Below are positions 40,449-48,967 of a stretch of 64,000 bases of DNA, piece after piece. Position 1 is the first letter of the stretch; each line of letters opens with the position of its first letter. A program made the position numbers and the translations under genes. Origin of the DNA: Bacteroidales bacterium UBA2861 (GTDB taxonomy: Bacteria > Bacteroidota > Bacteroidia > Bacteroidales > UBA932); assembly GCA_002350615.1 (NCBI GenBank), contig DEFD01000018.1:127531-191530 (forward strand), given 5' to 3'. Below the pieces are notes generated by a model. That model saw only the letters and a list, made by a program, of their open reading frames with translations. It was not told where the DNA came from and ran no database searches.

Positions 40449-42119
40449 CTACATAGATATGAAACATCCACGGACCACCATTCTTCCCGATGCATGGAAG
40501 TCAATGGTAAGCTTTTTTACAATCCAGTTACGATTGGAAAAGCGTACTTTCTGCCATAGACGGAACGACGAGAGTTCCGCAATGCTTATATCAAGCTCAG
40601 CGGACACCACCTGCCGGTCCTTGCCGACCCATGTCGCGAATTCCTGGTGATATCTGTCATACAGCGAGTCTATCGACAAATTTATGCCGGAATTGTAATC
40701 CCGACTACCGTCGATTACGATACCTTTGTCGCACATTTGCTTGAGAGAAGGAATCGCAAGCCCGATCTTGACTGAGGTCCCCCTCTCTGATTTTGGATCC
40801 GCGAAAGTTATTACCGGGCTAACCATACGCTCTATCCCACCCACACCAAGATAGTTGTAAACGGTCTCCGGGATGCACTTTACGAGTTCAAGTCCGACAC
40901 TCTGATCAAACGCCTCCCGGTCGTCATCTTCATCTTCGTTACATCCAACACTGCCAATATAATGGGATGTGCAATCACATTCTATCATGCCGGTCATTCC
41001 CGCATATTTCTTTCCAGAATAATTGTCTCCGGTAACACAATGCGCCTGGTTCGAATAACCGTTCATCGGATCCCAAACAGGTGGTGGCGTATAATCAAGG
41101 AAGGCATCTATTATGCCTGAAAACCCAAAGGTGCCAACAGTCTTTTCCGCAGAACCCTCCGTATTATTGTATTTCAGGCGATATTTTTGTCCTTGTTGGA
41201 CTTCACTGTCATATATGGAAGACACCTTGTCGCTCCAGTCCAATACATTCTCTTCGCTATACACTTCACGGAATGACAGAATCCTATACCCCATCGTATC
41301 TCGGAACATGACGGCGCCACACAGCTTCATTATCTCTCTTGTCAGGTTCAGTATTGTGACATCCGGCAGCATCCGGAACCACTCCCGGCCAGTAGCATAA
41401 TCAGATGAGTCGCCAGAGCCACCCCACGTTTCAGTATTCTTATATATTCCGAGAACTGCTATGGCATTTAAAAGACGCTCGAAGTCTTCACCCATGGACA
41501 CATTATCGGCAGCCTGTCCGATAATTACGGAAGCATAAACCGCAGGGGAAGAATGAGTTGCCACATCACCTGAGCCGCGGTAGTTCCGATATTTTATTCC
41601 AGGATCCTGTATAGTGCCCCCATTCAAGCCCACATAAACCTCAGTTGTGGCGGAAGCACTCACCAAGATAGGAAAACACATCCATCGATAGCCGAAAGAG
41701 TAACCGGCAATACCAAGTCCTCCAGTCTCTTCATCTATCTCATCATTGAGCTTATCAGTGATATTCCATATCTTCCGGTCCCATATCTCGTCAAGGCCCT
41801 TACCGGAAAAGGAATATTGTAACTTACCATCATTGACACCGGAATAGACCAATACGCCGGAGGCTAATTCGTAGTCTCCCAGCACTATCCGGCAAGGGAT
41901 CTTCCTTCTGGACGGCTCCAGCATCATTGTCGGCAGCCACCCAAAAAGGCGTTTGTTCGTATCGCTCGCGGGGAAACTTATCGATGTGGAATACGGCACC
42001 GGAACTCGGTCCGTGGTGAGCAACGGTTGCTCCATCTCAAGTTCAAAACTCGCATCCTTATCTATGTCCGCCGACACTTCTACCCCAGAGGCGTCAGTAA
42101 CCATGAACTTAAGTACCAT
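40449..42119 (-). CDS. Phage tail protein (minor structural)
   Basis: 556 residues from the ATG at 42119; the frame is open 7 codons further up, where it enters the upstream terminator. The protein lies directly after the tape-measure module and before the tail glycosidase. It contains DRVPVPYSTSISFPASDTNKRLFGWLPT near the N-terminus and a C-terminal IRLWQKVRFSNRNWIVKKLTIDFHASGRMVVRG-like strand run. This size and position in Bacteroidales prophages mark a distal-tail/baseplate component; no named family is claimed. Confidence 0.75.
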   Translation of the reverse strand: MVLKFMVTDASGVEVSADIDKDASFELEMEQPLLTTDRVPVPYSTSISFPASDTNKRLFGWLPTMMLEPSRRKIPCRIVLGDYELASGVLVYSGVNDGKLQYSFSGKGLDEIWDRKIWNITDKLNDEIDEETGGLGIAGYSFGYRWMCFPILVSASATTEVYVGLNGGTIQDPGIKYRNYRGSGDVATHSSPAVYASVIIGQAADNVSMGEDFERLLNAIAVLGIYKNTETWGGSGDSSDYATGREWFRMLPDVTILNLTREIMKLCGAVMFRDTMGYRILSFREVYSEENVLDWSDKVSSIYDSEVQQGQKYRLKYNNTEGSAEKTVGTFGFSGIIDAFLDYTPPPVWDPMNGYSNQAHCVTGDNYSGKKYAGMTGMIECDCTSHYIGSVGCNEDEDDDREAFDQSVGLELVKCIPETVYNYLGVGGIERMVSPVITFADPKSERGTSVKIGLAIPSLKQMCDKGIVIDGSRDYNSGINLSIDSLYDRYHQEFATWVGKDRQVVSAELDISIAELSSFRLWQKVRFSNRNWIVKKLTIDFHASGRMVVRGCFISM

Positions 42120-42137
42120 AAGCAATTGTTTATGGCA

Positions 42138-42162
42138 CAAAAATAGCCGCCATCCGGCGGCT
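42138..42162 (-). terminator. Terminator T1 within the late gene cluster
   Basis: On the - strand AGCCGCC (42162-42156) pairs with GGCGGCT (42151-42145), loop of four, followed by ATTTTTGT. It is nearly identical to T2 at 46403 and related to T3 at 47213. Confidence 0.8.
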
Positions 42163-42187
42163 TAAAAGGACAATGATACGAAAGGCC

Positions 42188-42733
42188 TCAGCGCTTTCCG
42201 GACATATACTCCCGGATGGAGGGAAGAAGAGACTCGAAGTCGGCAGCGGCAATCTTCTTCATTTCCTGGCTGACAGCAACCTTTTCTTTATGATGGCGTT
42301 TGAAAGCATAATCACCCTTATTGTATTCTTCTTCAATAATCGGAATGTGCTGCACACTTAACACACACCTACGGCCCTTATATGCTGAAACTTCCAACCG
42401 TTGAAGTTTAACTGTGTACATATTATCTTGAGGATAAACCACAATCAGAAAATTATAATCAACACTGTAATACTTTCCATTTGCCATCAATGGCACAGAG
42501 GTAAAATAAAACATACAAGGTCTTGCCTCATAATTATCATACAGGAACCATTCATGACTATTCGAAAAATCCTTTGAAGTTTCACGCTGCCATTTCTTAG
42601 CTCTTTCAGCAACCACATCTTTAGGTGTTGACGCCAAGTAATAGTTGCGCTCGATTGTAAACATGTCCTCATCCTTCTCTATCACATAATGCTGCGGCAG
42701 AGAGATAAGCAACGCTATTAGAAAAGTCCACAT
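42188..42733 (-). CDS. Secreted protein, DUF4468-like, paralogue A
   Basis: 181 residues from the ATG at 42733 (a TTG 4 codons upstream is possible). An N-terminal signal peptide (FLIALLISLPQHY) precedes EDMFTIERNYYLAS, YSVDYNFLIVVYPQDNMYTVKLQRLEVSAYKGRR and a final LLPSIREYMSGKR. It is a clear paralogue of the gene at 46450-46986. The layout (signal, W-x-R-A helix, strand repeats, C-terminal helix) recalls the DUF4468/TBP-like-fold proteins of Bacteroidetes; that link is tentative. A secreted protein with its own terminator inside the tail operon looks like cargo (a moron) rather than a virion part. Confidence 0.7.
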   Translation of the reverse strand: MWTFLIALLISLPQHYVIEKDEDMFTIERNYYLASTPKDVVAERAKKWQRETSKDFSNSHEWFLYDNYEARPCMFYFTSVPLMANGKYYSVDYNFLIVVYPQDNMYTVKLQRLEVSAYKGRRCVLSVQHIPIIEEEYNKGDYAFKRHHKEKVAVSQEMKKIAAADFESLLPSIREYMSGKR

Positions 42734-42775
42734 GGTCGAATGCAATTTCCCTATCCAATTGCAAAAACTAAGCCA

Positions 42776-45700
42776 TCAACCGAGTTTTCCGTTCATCGCT
42801 TTGTTGCGATTGTAGCGGTCTAAGTTTTCTACAAGTCCGTGGCGGCCGGTCATAACAACGTCGGCCTGGATAGGCGTATCGAGACGCACCGACAACTTCT
42901 TGAGCATGGCAAGCAGCTCTGCATTCGATGAATCCTGCGTCCGTAAACTCGTATCCGTACCGATGGGACCGCCGGAAGCATATCCGCGGGAAGGATATAC
43001 GGCATCGAAGTTGATGTTGCGCAGCATACCACGTTGCCGCGCCGCCTCGATTGTCCGAAGAACCGGTGCGAGTGAAGGATTGGCCACTCCATCGTGGGGG
43101 ATGACGTATTCACTTCCCTCTTCTCCGACCAAAACTGTCGGTCGATTGACATATCCCCGCCTGTCAGGCTCCGAAACAGCCTCGAATTCTTTTCCATCTT
43201 GGCTCCTTCGCACCAGAACCGGGCCGCCTTCCGCTGCGCCAGCCGTAACAGGAGTAGCTGCGATCATTGCCGTCTGGGCAGCTCCTATGGCTGCCATGAT
43301 AGCTGCCGGGGCAACACCCCAGGGCCATCCGCCCCATTCCGTGAATGTCTTCATCACGCTTAGGCTTGTCTGAATAATGGACTGTGCTATTGAAAGGGAC
43401 TTCTGCCTTCTGGCCTGTTTGAGTTCCATTTCTGACTGCTTGGCGTCAGCATCGGCCTCCATTTGCTCTTTGGACGCATTGTACTGTTCTTCGGTCAGAT
43501 GGTTGTTCTCGTAACTCTTCTGCAGTTCGACCTGCTTCTTGTCGTTCTTAGCCTTCCAGGAATTGTATTCCTCCTTCTCCTTCGCAGCGGTCATGTTCAG
43601 AGCCGTCTGCGCAAGTTTGAAGCCTTCGTCCGCCATACCGCCTATCGCATTCAGCGCCGCTGCCATATCCGAGGCCTTGAGTTTCCCTGCTTCCAGGTTG
43701 GCAAAAAAAGTATTCCATGCTTCCTGAGAGACGCCAAACAACGAGCCGCCGGTACCCTTGAACCAATCGCCAAATGTCGTTTTGCCCAAATTTTCGGCCT
43801 CGGCTTTGGCTTCGCCCAGTTGTTTTTGAACCTCATTAAGACGCAGTTTTAATGCGCTTAGTTGTTCATCAGACAACACCACATCACCAATCTTTCCATC
43901 AGAAACAATCTTCGACAATCTATCTTGCAGCTGTTTCAAGTAATTAAGGTTTTCATCTGCTATCGCGATAGCGTCCTCTCTCTTAAATGATTGCTTATCC
44001 TTTACTGATACTTTATCTGATGCTAGCTCATATGCATGGGCCTGCTTAATCTCTGCAATTTTTATTTTATGTTGAAGTTCTATGTCCTTCAACTCATCAT
44101 CAAAAGCATCCTGCTTAATTTTATGTAAGTTCATCTGATGCTGCCGTTCCAGAGCCTCGACAATCTGCTGATAATTTTTCAGCGAGTCCTTTTGTTTCTT
44201 GTATTTGTCGAGTTCCTTTTTGTAGCGATCATCCTCGGCCTTAATGAGAGCTTCTTCCTTTTGCTTTCGATCTGAATACGAAGCAGCGATAACTTTCTGG
44301 CCATCCGCCTCCAGTTTTTTCAGTTCTTCATTGCGCTTCTTTTCTCTTTCGGCTTCCTTTTTCGCGTCAGATTGCTTGCGGGCTGCTATTTTCGTCTGCA
44401 GCTCGGCCGTCAATTTGGCTAAATCTGCTCCTTTTTCTTTATTAAGGGCAATACGGGCTGTCAAAGCCGCCACCTCCGCATCGTATATTTGTTTTTCAAG
44501 TTCTTCCTGAGTTTTTATCTCCCCTTCATTATACTTCTTCGTTATTGCTGCCTTTGCCAGAAGATAGGCCTCATCCTCCTGTAGCGACCACGCTTTCTTC
44601 CCCTTGTTATTCTTATCATTTGAACCGCCCACGGGAGCGTCTTTGGAGTTATTCGCCCCGGAGCCAGCATCAGGCACTACGGGGCTGGACGAATGTTGAT
44701 TATTCCAATCAACTCGCGCCTGATAGTCTTCCTGAGCCGCATAAAGAACATTTAGCAAGTCCTGTTGTTCTTTTAGACGTTTCTTTGTAGCTTTTCTTGC
44801 CTTGTCACTTGCAAAAGCTCCTTCCTTCAAGGCATCACGCATGGACTTTACAGATGCCTCGGCAGTTTTAACATCAGAATCCAGGACAGACTTGGCTTCT
44901 TCAAAACCATACATGTTTATCAAGGAGTTCGTGTACCGTGAGCCCCGCTTGTTAAGCGCTTCCTGCTCCTTAGTGATAGCATCTGTGACATCATTAATGC
45001 CATCGGCCATTATGTCCAGGACATCCTTAATGGGGCCTTTGGAGTTGGAAAATGCCAAAATAAAGCCTTCCCAAGCTGACTTAAGTTTATTCACGGAGCC
45101 CTGGATGGTATTCATACGCTCTTCAGCAATTCGGTCCAACTCTCCGTTCACATCTTCCAAAGAATCACGAAGTTCCAACGCATTGTCAGCTCCCTGCAGG
45201 AACGAATTAAAGGCAGCGACTGAGCGTTTGTCAGTCAATTCCAAGGTCGTATTCAAATCTACGCCTTGTTCCTTCAGTTTCTTCAGACCTGACAGCAATT
45301 CCGGGAATGTCTTAACTGGACCGCCCAAAGCTTTGGCAAGATCTCCGGAGCCATCGGCAAGTTTCAGCAAGATATTTCTCGTTGCAGTAGCAGCAGAAGA
45401 AGCATCAAACCCAGCATTCGCCAGGGTTCCCAGTAAGGCTGTTGTATCTCTGACAGAAAAACCGAATGTCTTGGCCACCGGGCCAACAATAGACATAGCT
45501 GTTTCCAAATAGGAAAAGTCCAAGGCACTCTTATTCGTAGCAACAGCCAACACGGACAAGACATCCTTTGTGTCGGAAGCCTGGAGACCGAACATCCGAA
45601 GAGTTGCACCGGCAAGTTTGGCCGCAGACGGGAGATCAGTTCCCACCGCAGTAGCGAATTGCAGCGTCGGTTCAGTCATAGCAAGGATTTGACTCTTACT

Positions 45701-46381
45701 GAAGCCCAGCTTCGCAAACTCCGTCTGTAGGCTCGTTACCTGGGATGCCGTGTATTCCGTAGTTCTGCCAAGCCTCTGAGCATCATCGGTAAGATCCTTT
45801 ATGCGGGAAACGCTCGAACCCAGGACTGTTGATAGGTTAACATTGGCCTGTTCGAAGTCCGCTATTTTATTGATAGCACCTGACAAAACATTGACAATAC
45901 CCTTAATTGCAGCAATCCAAGGCAAAGCCTTACCTGCAATACCGAGCATCGCGCTACCTGTTTTTCCTGATGAGCCTTTCAATTCGGCAAGTCTATTTGA
46001 CGTTTCCCGGATTTCACGATTGAGATGATTCCATTGCTCCGTCTCCGGAGTAGCATTTGCCAGAGCTGCCTTGGTCTGACGGAGGTGCGCCTGAAGCTCT
46101 TTCAGCGTCATATTGTTCAAATCAATCTGGCGCTTGAAACTGCTATAAGCCTGACGGCTTGCGTCCAATGTCTGCTTCTGCGTTTGTATGGCACCAGAAA
46201 GCCGTTGGACCTCGGCAGATTCTTGCCCGTAAGTACTTACGGCTTGTTTCTGCTGCTTTTCAAGTTCCTTCATCGCCTTCTCCTGCTTCTTGACTTCTGC
46301 AGAGAGTTCAGATAACTTCTTTCTGGCGGTATCGCCATTTACAATTATATTCAGACGAAGGTCTTCTTCCTTCAGTGCCAT
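42776..46381 (-). CDS. Phage tail tape measure protein
   Basis: 1201 residues. The N-terminal 140 residues are coiled coil (LSELSAEVKKQEKAMKELEKQQK..), followed by the TP901-type core (GRTTEYTASQVTSLQTEFAKLGFSKSQILAM.. GLQASDTKDVLSVLAVATNKSALDFSYLETAMSIVGPVAKTFGFSVRDTTALLGTLANAGFDASSAATATRNILLKL pattern), a long charged coiled coil (about 600-870) and hydrophobic segments near 1040-1080. It sets tail length and reaches into the cell membrane; about 1200 residues would suit a tail of roughly 180 nm at 0.15 nm per residue. Confidence 0.95.
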   Translation of the reverse strand: MALKEEDLRLNIIVNGDTARKKLSELSAEVKKQEKAMKELEKQQKQAVSTYGQESAEVQRLSGAIQTQKQTLDASRQAYSSFKRQIDLNNMTLKELQAHLRQTKAALANATPETEQWNHLNREIRETSNRLAELKGSSGKTGSAMLGIAGKALPWIAAIKGIVNVLSGAINKIADFEQANVNLSTVLGSSVSRIKDLTDDAQRLGRTTEYTASQVTSLQTEFAKLGFSKSQILAMTEPTLQFATAVGTDLPSAAKLAGATLRMFGLQASDTKDVLSVLAVATNKSALDFSYLETAMSIVGPVAKTFGFSVRDTTALLGTLANAGFDASSAATATRNILLKLADGSGDLAKALGGPVKTFPELLSGLKKLKEQGVDLNTTLELTDKRSVAAFNSFLQGADNALELRDSLEDVNGELDRIAEERMNTIQGSVNKLKSAWEGFILAFSNSKGPIKDVLDIMADGINDVTDAITKEQEALNKRGSRYTNSLINMYGFEEAKSVLDSDVKTAEASVKSMRDALKEGAFASDKARKATKKRLKEQQDLLNVLYAAQEDYQARVDWNNQHSSSPVVPDAGSGANNSKDAPVGGSNDKNNKGKKAWSLQEDEAYLLAKAAITKKYNEGEIKTQEELEKQIYDAEVAALTARIALNKEKGADLAKLTAELQTKIAARKQSDAKKEAEREKKRNEELKKLEADGQKVIAASYSDRKQKEEALIKAEDDRYKKELDKYKKQKDSLKNYQQIVEALERQHQMNLHKIKQDAFDDELKDIELQHKIKIAEIKQAHAYELASDKVSVKDKQSFKREDAIAIADENLNYLKQLQDRLSKIVSDGKIGDVVLSDEQLSALKLRLNEVQKQLGEAKAEAENLGKTTFGDWFKGTGGSLFGVSQEAWNTFFANLEAGKLKASDMAAALNAIGGMADEGFKLAQTALNMTAAKEKEEYNSWKAKNDKKQVELQKSYENNHLTEEQYNASKEQMEADADAKQSEMELKQARRQKSLSIAQSIIQTSLSVMKTFTEWGGWPWGVAPAAIMAAIGAAQTAMIAATPVTAGAAEGGPVLVRRSQDGKEFEAVSEPDRRGYVNRPTVLVGEEGSEYVIPHDGVANPSLAPVLRTIEAARQRGMLRNINFDAVYPSRGYASGGPIGTDTSLRTQDSSNAELLAMLKKLSVRLDTPIQADVVMTGRHGLVENLDRYNRNKAMNGKLG

Positions 46382-46402
46382 ATCTTATTCATTTTATGGC
46401 AC

Positions 46403-46426
46403 AAAAATAGCCGCTATTCGGCGGCT
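46403..46426 (-). terminator. Terminator T2 before the tape measure gene
   Basis: On the - strand AGCCGC (46426-46421) pairs with GCGGCT (46414-46409), followed by ATTTTTGTGCCATAAA; the same T-run and flank are found at T1. Confidence 0.75.
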
Positions 46427-46449
46427 GGAAAGGACAAGGAATGACGTTG

Positions 46450-46986
46450 TTATCGATTCGACATATAAGCTTCAATCGATGGCAAGATGTATTCAAAATC
46501 TGCAGAAACAATCTGTTTCATCTCTTTACTAATTGCCCTTCTCAACTGTAGATTCCTATTTATGGAAAAATCTCCTTTGGTAAAAGACTCTTCATCCATT
46601 GGCAATTCTTGAGCACACATGATGTTCCACCTACCTTTGTATGCAGAAACATGCAGATGTTCAAGAGCCACCGTATATGCGCCTGGATTAGAATAAATAG
46701 CTATGCTGAAATTGTAATTCGTGCGAATGTCCACCCCATTGATATTGATATATCGGTAAACGTAATAGAAGTCAAGAGCCCTGGAAGGTTTCTTAAATCT
46801 ATAATCGTATATGGTTCTGTAATATTTTTGAGCGAATTCAGTCCAGCTTTTTGCTCTGGAGTCCAATTCATATTGATCAGCATCTGCAACCTCGTAGGTT
46901 CGCTCAATTCTGAACATGTCATCAACTTGAGCAAACGAGAATATGGAGGTCAACTCCAATACCAGTATTATAAGAAAGCGTCTCAT
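46450..46986 (-). CDS. Secreted protein, DUF4468-like, paralogue B
   Basis: 178 residues from the ATG at 46986, which starts a signal peptide (RRFLIILVLELTSIFSFAQ); the frame is open to 47025 without a better start. Shared blocks with paralogue A: DMFRIERTYEVAD, RTNYNFSIAIYSNPGAYTVALEHLHVSAYKGRW, DFEYILPSIEAYMSNR. It sits between terminator T2 and a decayed copy of the tape-measure 5' end. Function unknown; probably exported to the periplasm or surface. Confidence 0.7.
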   Translation of the reverse strand: MRRFLIILVLELTSIFSFAQVDDMFRIERTYEVADADQYELDSRAKSWTEFAQKYYRTIYDYRFKKPSRALDFYYVYRYININGVDIRTNYNFSIAIYSNPGAYTVALEHLHVSAYKGRWNIMCAQELPMDEESFTKGDFSINRNLQLRRAISKEMKQIVSADFEYILPSIEAYMSNR

Positions 46987-47017
46987 TGCCTGTTTAAGGA
47001 GCAAATATCGAGCCAAA

Positions 47018-47131
47018 TCATACACGCCGCAGTTCCTTCTGTAGCTTCAGAACCTCCCCTTTAACAGACTGGATTTTCGCACGGCCTTCATCGCCGTTGA
47101 TTATCATATTGAGCCGAAGATCCTCTTCCTG
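47018..47131 (-). pseudogene. Fragment of a tape-measure gene 5' end
   Basis: A 37-codon stretch encodes QEEDLRLNMIINGDEGRAKI.. and ends in TGA. It matches the N-terminus of the intact tape measure (KEEDLRLNIIVNGDTARKKL..). An ATG stands at the expected place (47133) but is out of frame with the conserved stretch, so the fragment has no usable start and stops after 37 codons. It is a remnant left by duplication or by insertion of the paralogue B cassette. Confidence 0.75.
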
Positions 47132-47212
47132 GCATACTGTGGAATTATGATCGTCCTTTGCTTTATATACGATGCCATAGACTGGTTCAAGAAAAAGCGC
47201 ACACCCTCTGAA

Positions 47213-47238
47213 ACAAAATAGCCGCCAATCAGGCGGCT
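47213..47238 (-). terminator. Terminator T3 after the retropepsin-like gene
   Basis: On the - strand AGCCGCC (47238-47232) pairs with GGCGGCT (47226-47220), followed by ATTTTGTTT. It is the third member of the T1/T2/T3 group. Confidence 0.75.
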
Positions 47239-47260
47239 GAAAAGGGGAACAAATAGTTCT

Positions 47261-47830
47261 TTACTTATGATAGATGCTTTTCCCGTGACAGTTCTTGTAT
47301 TCTTTGCCACTTCCACAAGCACACTTATCGGGCAAACGCTTTCTGATATTTACCTCATGTATCTTAAGACAGCGATTGTGTAGCTCGACTTCTTTGCAAT
47401 AGTCTATTGTTTCAAGAGAAGGGAAGCGAAATGTCATTACCGTCTTTCCTGCGTAATTGGAAATGCAGAAATCACCTCTCGTTATCACATCCATTCCAAT
47501 CAAGACATCCGCGTCTCCCTCTATGGAAAAAGAAGATGCCTTCCCCTCTGTAACGCGAACAGGTATAGATATATTCTCATTATTTAAGGTGAGTAGCACG
47601 TTATAGACAGGTACGATTTCAGCGCCATGCACTCCGGCAACCCGTGTAAATGCGACTGGTACGAGCCCCAATTTCCTTGCTGCAGTTTTAGTAATTGCAG
47701 AGCCTGTTGCTCCTGTGTCCCAGATTCCATTGGTAGCCAGAACACTTTGGGACACAATATCCGTCACTTTTACAGGCGTTTTTATCGAACGCTCGATTTT
47801 TGCGCCCCTGTGAGTGAGAACATTGACCAT
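47261..47830 (-). CDS. Retropepsin-like aspartic protease fused to SEC-C motif
   Basis: 189 residues. GIWDTGATGSAI is the D-T/S-G active-site loop of retroviral-type aspartic proteases, and DADVLIGMDVI is the matching hydrophobic-hydrophobic-G block; one copy is present, so the enzyme would work as a homodimer. The last 25 residues, CACGSGKEYKNCHGKS, are a SEC-C zinc-binding motif (CxCx8CH), usually an adaptor for ribosome-, SecA- or protein-binding. No signal peptide. It is preceded by a small gene 3 bases upstream and followed by its own terminator. It is unlikely to be a virion part; a cargo or defence role is possible. Confidence 0.8.
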   Translation of the reverse strand: MVNVLTHRGAKIERSIKTPVKVTDIVSQSVLATNGIWDTGATGSAITKTAARKLGLVPVAFTRVAGVHGAEIVPVYNVLLTLNNENISIPVRVTEGKASSFSIEGDADVLIGMDVITRGDFCISNYAGKTVMTFRFPSLETIDYCKEVELHNRCLKIHEVNIRKRLPDKCACGSGKEYKNCHGKSIYHK

Positions 47831-47832
47831 AT

Positions 47833-48081
47833 TTATGCAAAAACAATCTGGTTGGAGAAGAACTGGGTAAAGGCCGCGTCACCAGAAGTGCATTCTTGAA
47901 TTATGAATGTACCTATCTTTAATCCTCGGTCAACTGCCTTTGTGTAAACCTCCTCAAAAGTATCTCCTGAAAGGATAACACTTTTATCCTTTATCAAGAC
48001 GAACTTATTGGGATATTGCTCAAATAATTCGTCGTGATGCTCTGTGAAATATCTGAAATTATCAACCAGATTCTTAGACAT
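47833..48081 (-). CDS. Small partner protein (DUF5678-like) of the retropepsin-like gene
   Basis: 82 residues from the ATG at 48081. A GGAGGAG Shine-Dalgarno-like sequence lies 7 bases upstream of this ATG, which decides the start over the codon at 48129 and is unusual for Bacteroidetes genes. The sequence NFRYFTEHHDELFEQYPNKFVLIKDKSVILSGDTFEEVYTKAVDRGLKIGTFIIQEC has the pattern of small DUF5678-type proteins that I recall beside retropepsin-like genes in many bacteria. Function unknown; co-occurrence suggests it is a substrate or regulator of the protease. Confidence 0.65.
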   Translation of the reverse strand: MSKNLVDNFRYFTEHHDELFEQYPNKFVLIKDKSVILSGDTFEEVYTKAVDRGLKIGTFIIQECTSGDAAFTQFFSNQIVFA

Positions 48082-48151
48082 GTAATCGCTCCTCCGCCGC
48101 AAATATAATAACATTTCACGAATAAACAACTATCAAACAATCGTGAAAGGC

Positions 48152-48517
48152 TTATTGCTCAGAGACCTCGCGCCTTATGGATTCCCTGGTGGCATCGGTG
48201 AACTCGTACATGAGGCGCCAGGCTATACGGTTGAAGGCGGACATCACCACTTTGTTGTGGATGGGACGGCGCTTGTGCCTGGCGCCGTTGGAATACCGGC
48301 GCATGTCCAGGAACCGTTCGTAAACGGGGTGCGTCAGGGTGAGCTGGCCGTCGAAAGAGCCGGACCCTCCGGAGACTGACACATTTCTGGAGTTAAGAAG
48401 AGTCCCCGATCTGGAGCCAAGGGAGGATTGAATCCTGGCAGTCTGCCTGGAAAGCATTCTGCTTCCTTCCTCTTCAAGGATTTTCCGAATGAAACGGTCT
48501 CTGACAAGGTCTGCCAT
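48152..48517 (-). CDS. Phage head-tail/tail completion-type protein
   Basis: 121 residues, basic (MRRYSNGARHKRRPIHNK). Not recognised; its place between the tail-assembly genes and the tape measure module is that of tail terminator or completion proteins. It ends 70 bases before the SD of the retropepsin partner gene, where the cargo block begins. Confidence 0.65.
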   Translation of the reverse strand: MADLVRDRFIRKILEEEGSRMLSRQTARIQSSLGSRSGTLLNSRNVSVSGGSGSFDGQLTLTHPVYERFLDMRRYSNGARHKRRPIHNKVVMSAFNRIAWRLMYEFTDATRESIRREVSEQ

Positions 48518-48520
48518 AGC

Positions 48521-48967
48521 CTAACTGAAAGAGATGGACATGCTGTATCCGTTCCAGCCACCGAACACCGAAACCTCCGGACGAAGATCAAGAGCCGTCA
48601 ACTCCAAACCGAGAGAGCAGCTGTCAGCGTCCGCAAACAGTTTGTCAAGGATTTCATCGCACACCTCCAGGCATCGGTCAAACTGTTCCAGCTCCCTTTC
48701 CGGGGTATTGCCGGCTCCCAGGGACTTTTCCAGGGCGAAAACGACCGTCTCCATATCGGTAGAACGAGCATTGGCATCCGGGCCGAAATTTTGACGGCAT
48801 TCAGGACGGGCTATCAGGACCTGCAGACCCGCAGCAGCATTCAGCAGAGAGGTGGCATCGTCCTGGGCGGTGACATAACTCACCGTCACGCTGGCTGTCG
48901 GAAGCGAGATATGACGCAGGTAGGCCTCAAGCCTTCCGAGTTTTGCGAGCTTTTGCAGCTTTTTCAT
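48521..48967 (-). CDS. Phage hypothetical, tail region
   Basis: 148 residues, not recognised. Mixed alpha/beta with ending VFGGWNGYSMSISFS; 3 bases before the next gene. Its size and place would fit a tail terminator. It overlaps the 3' end of the upstream gene by 41 bases. Confidence 0.65.
   Translation of the reverse strand: MKKLQKLAKLGRLEAYLRHISLPTASVTVSYVTAQDDATSLLNAAAGLQVLIARPECRQNFGPDANARSTDMETVVFALEKSLGAGNTPERELEQFDRCLEVCDEILDKLFADADSCSLGLELTALDLRPEVSVFGGWNGYSMSISFS

Noticed and set aside
36945..47025. Diversity-generating retroelement acting on the tail protein
   Set aside because: No reverse transcriptase gene and no template/variable repeat pair were seen in the window.
47042..47220. 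A + strand reading frame with a membrane-helix-like stretch (GIMIVLCFIYDAIDWFKKKR) ending just before terminator T3
   Set aside because: It has no good start, is antisense to the tape-measure fragment whose homology is clear, and no promoter or coding signature supports it.
47104..47322. A 72-codon - strand frame across terminator T3
   Set aside because: It reads through the hairpin and overlaps both the retropepsin gene and the tape-measure fragment; no recognisable sequence.
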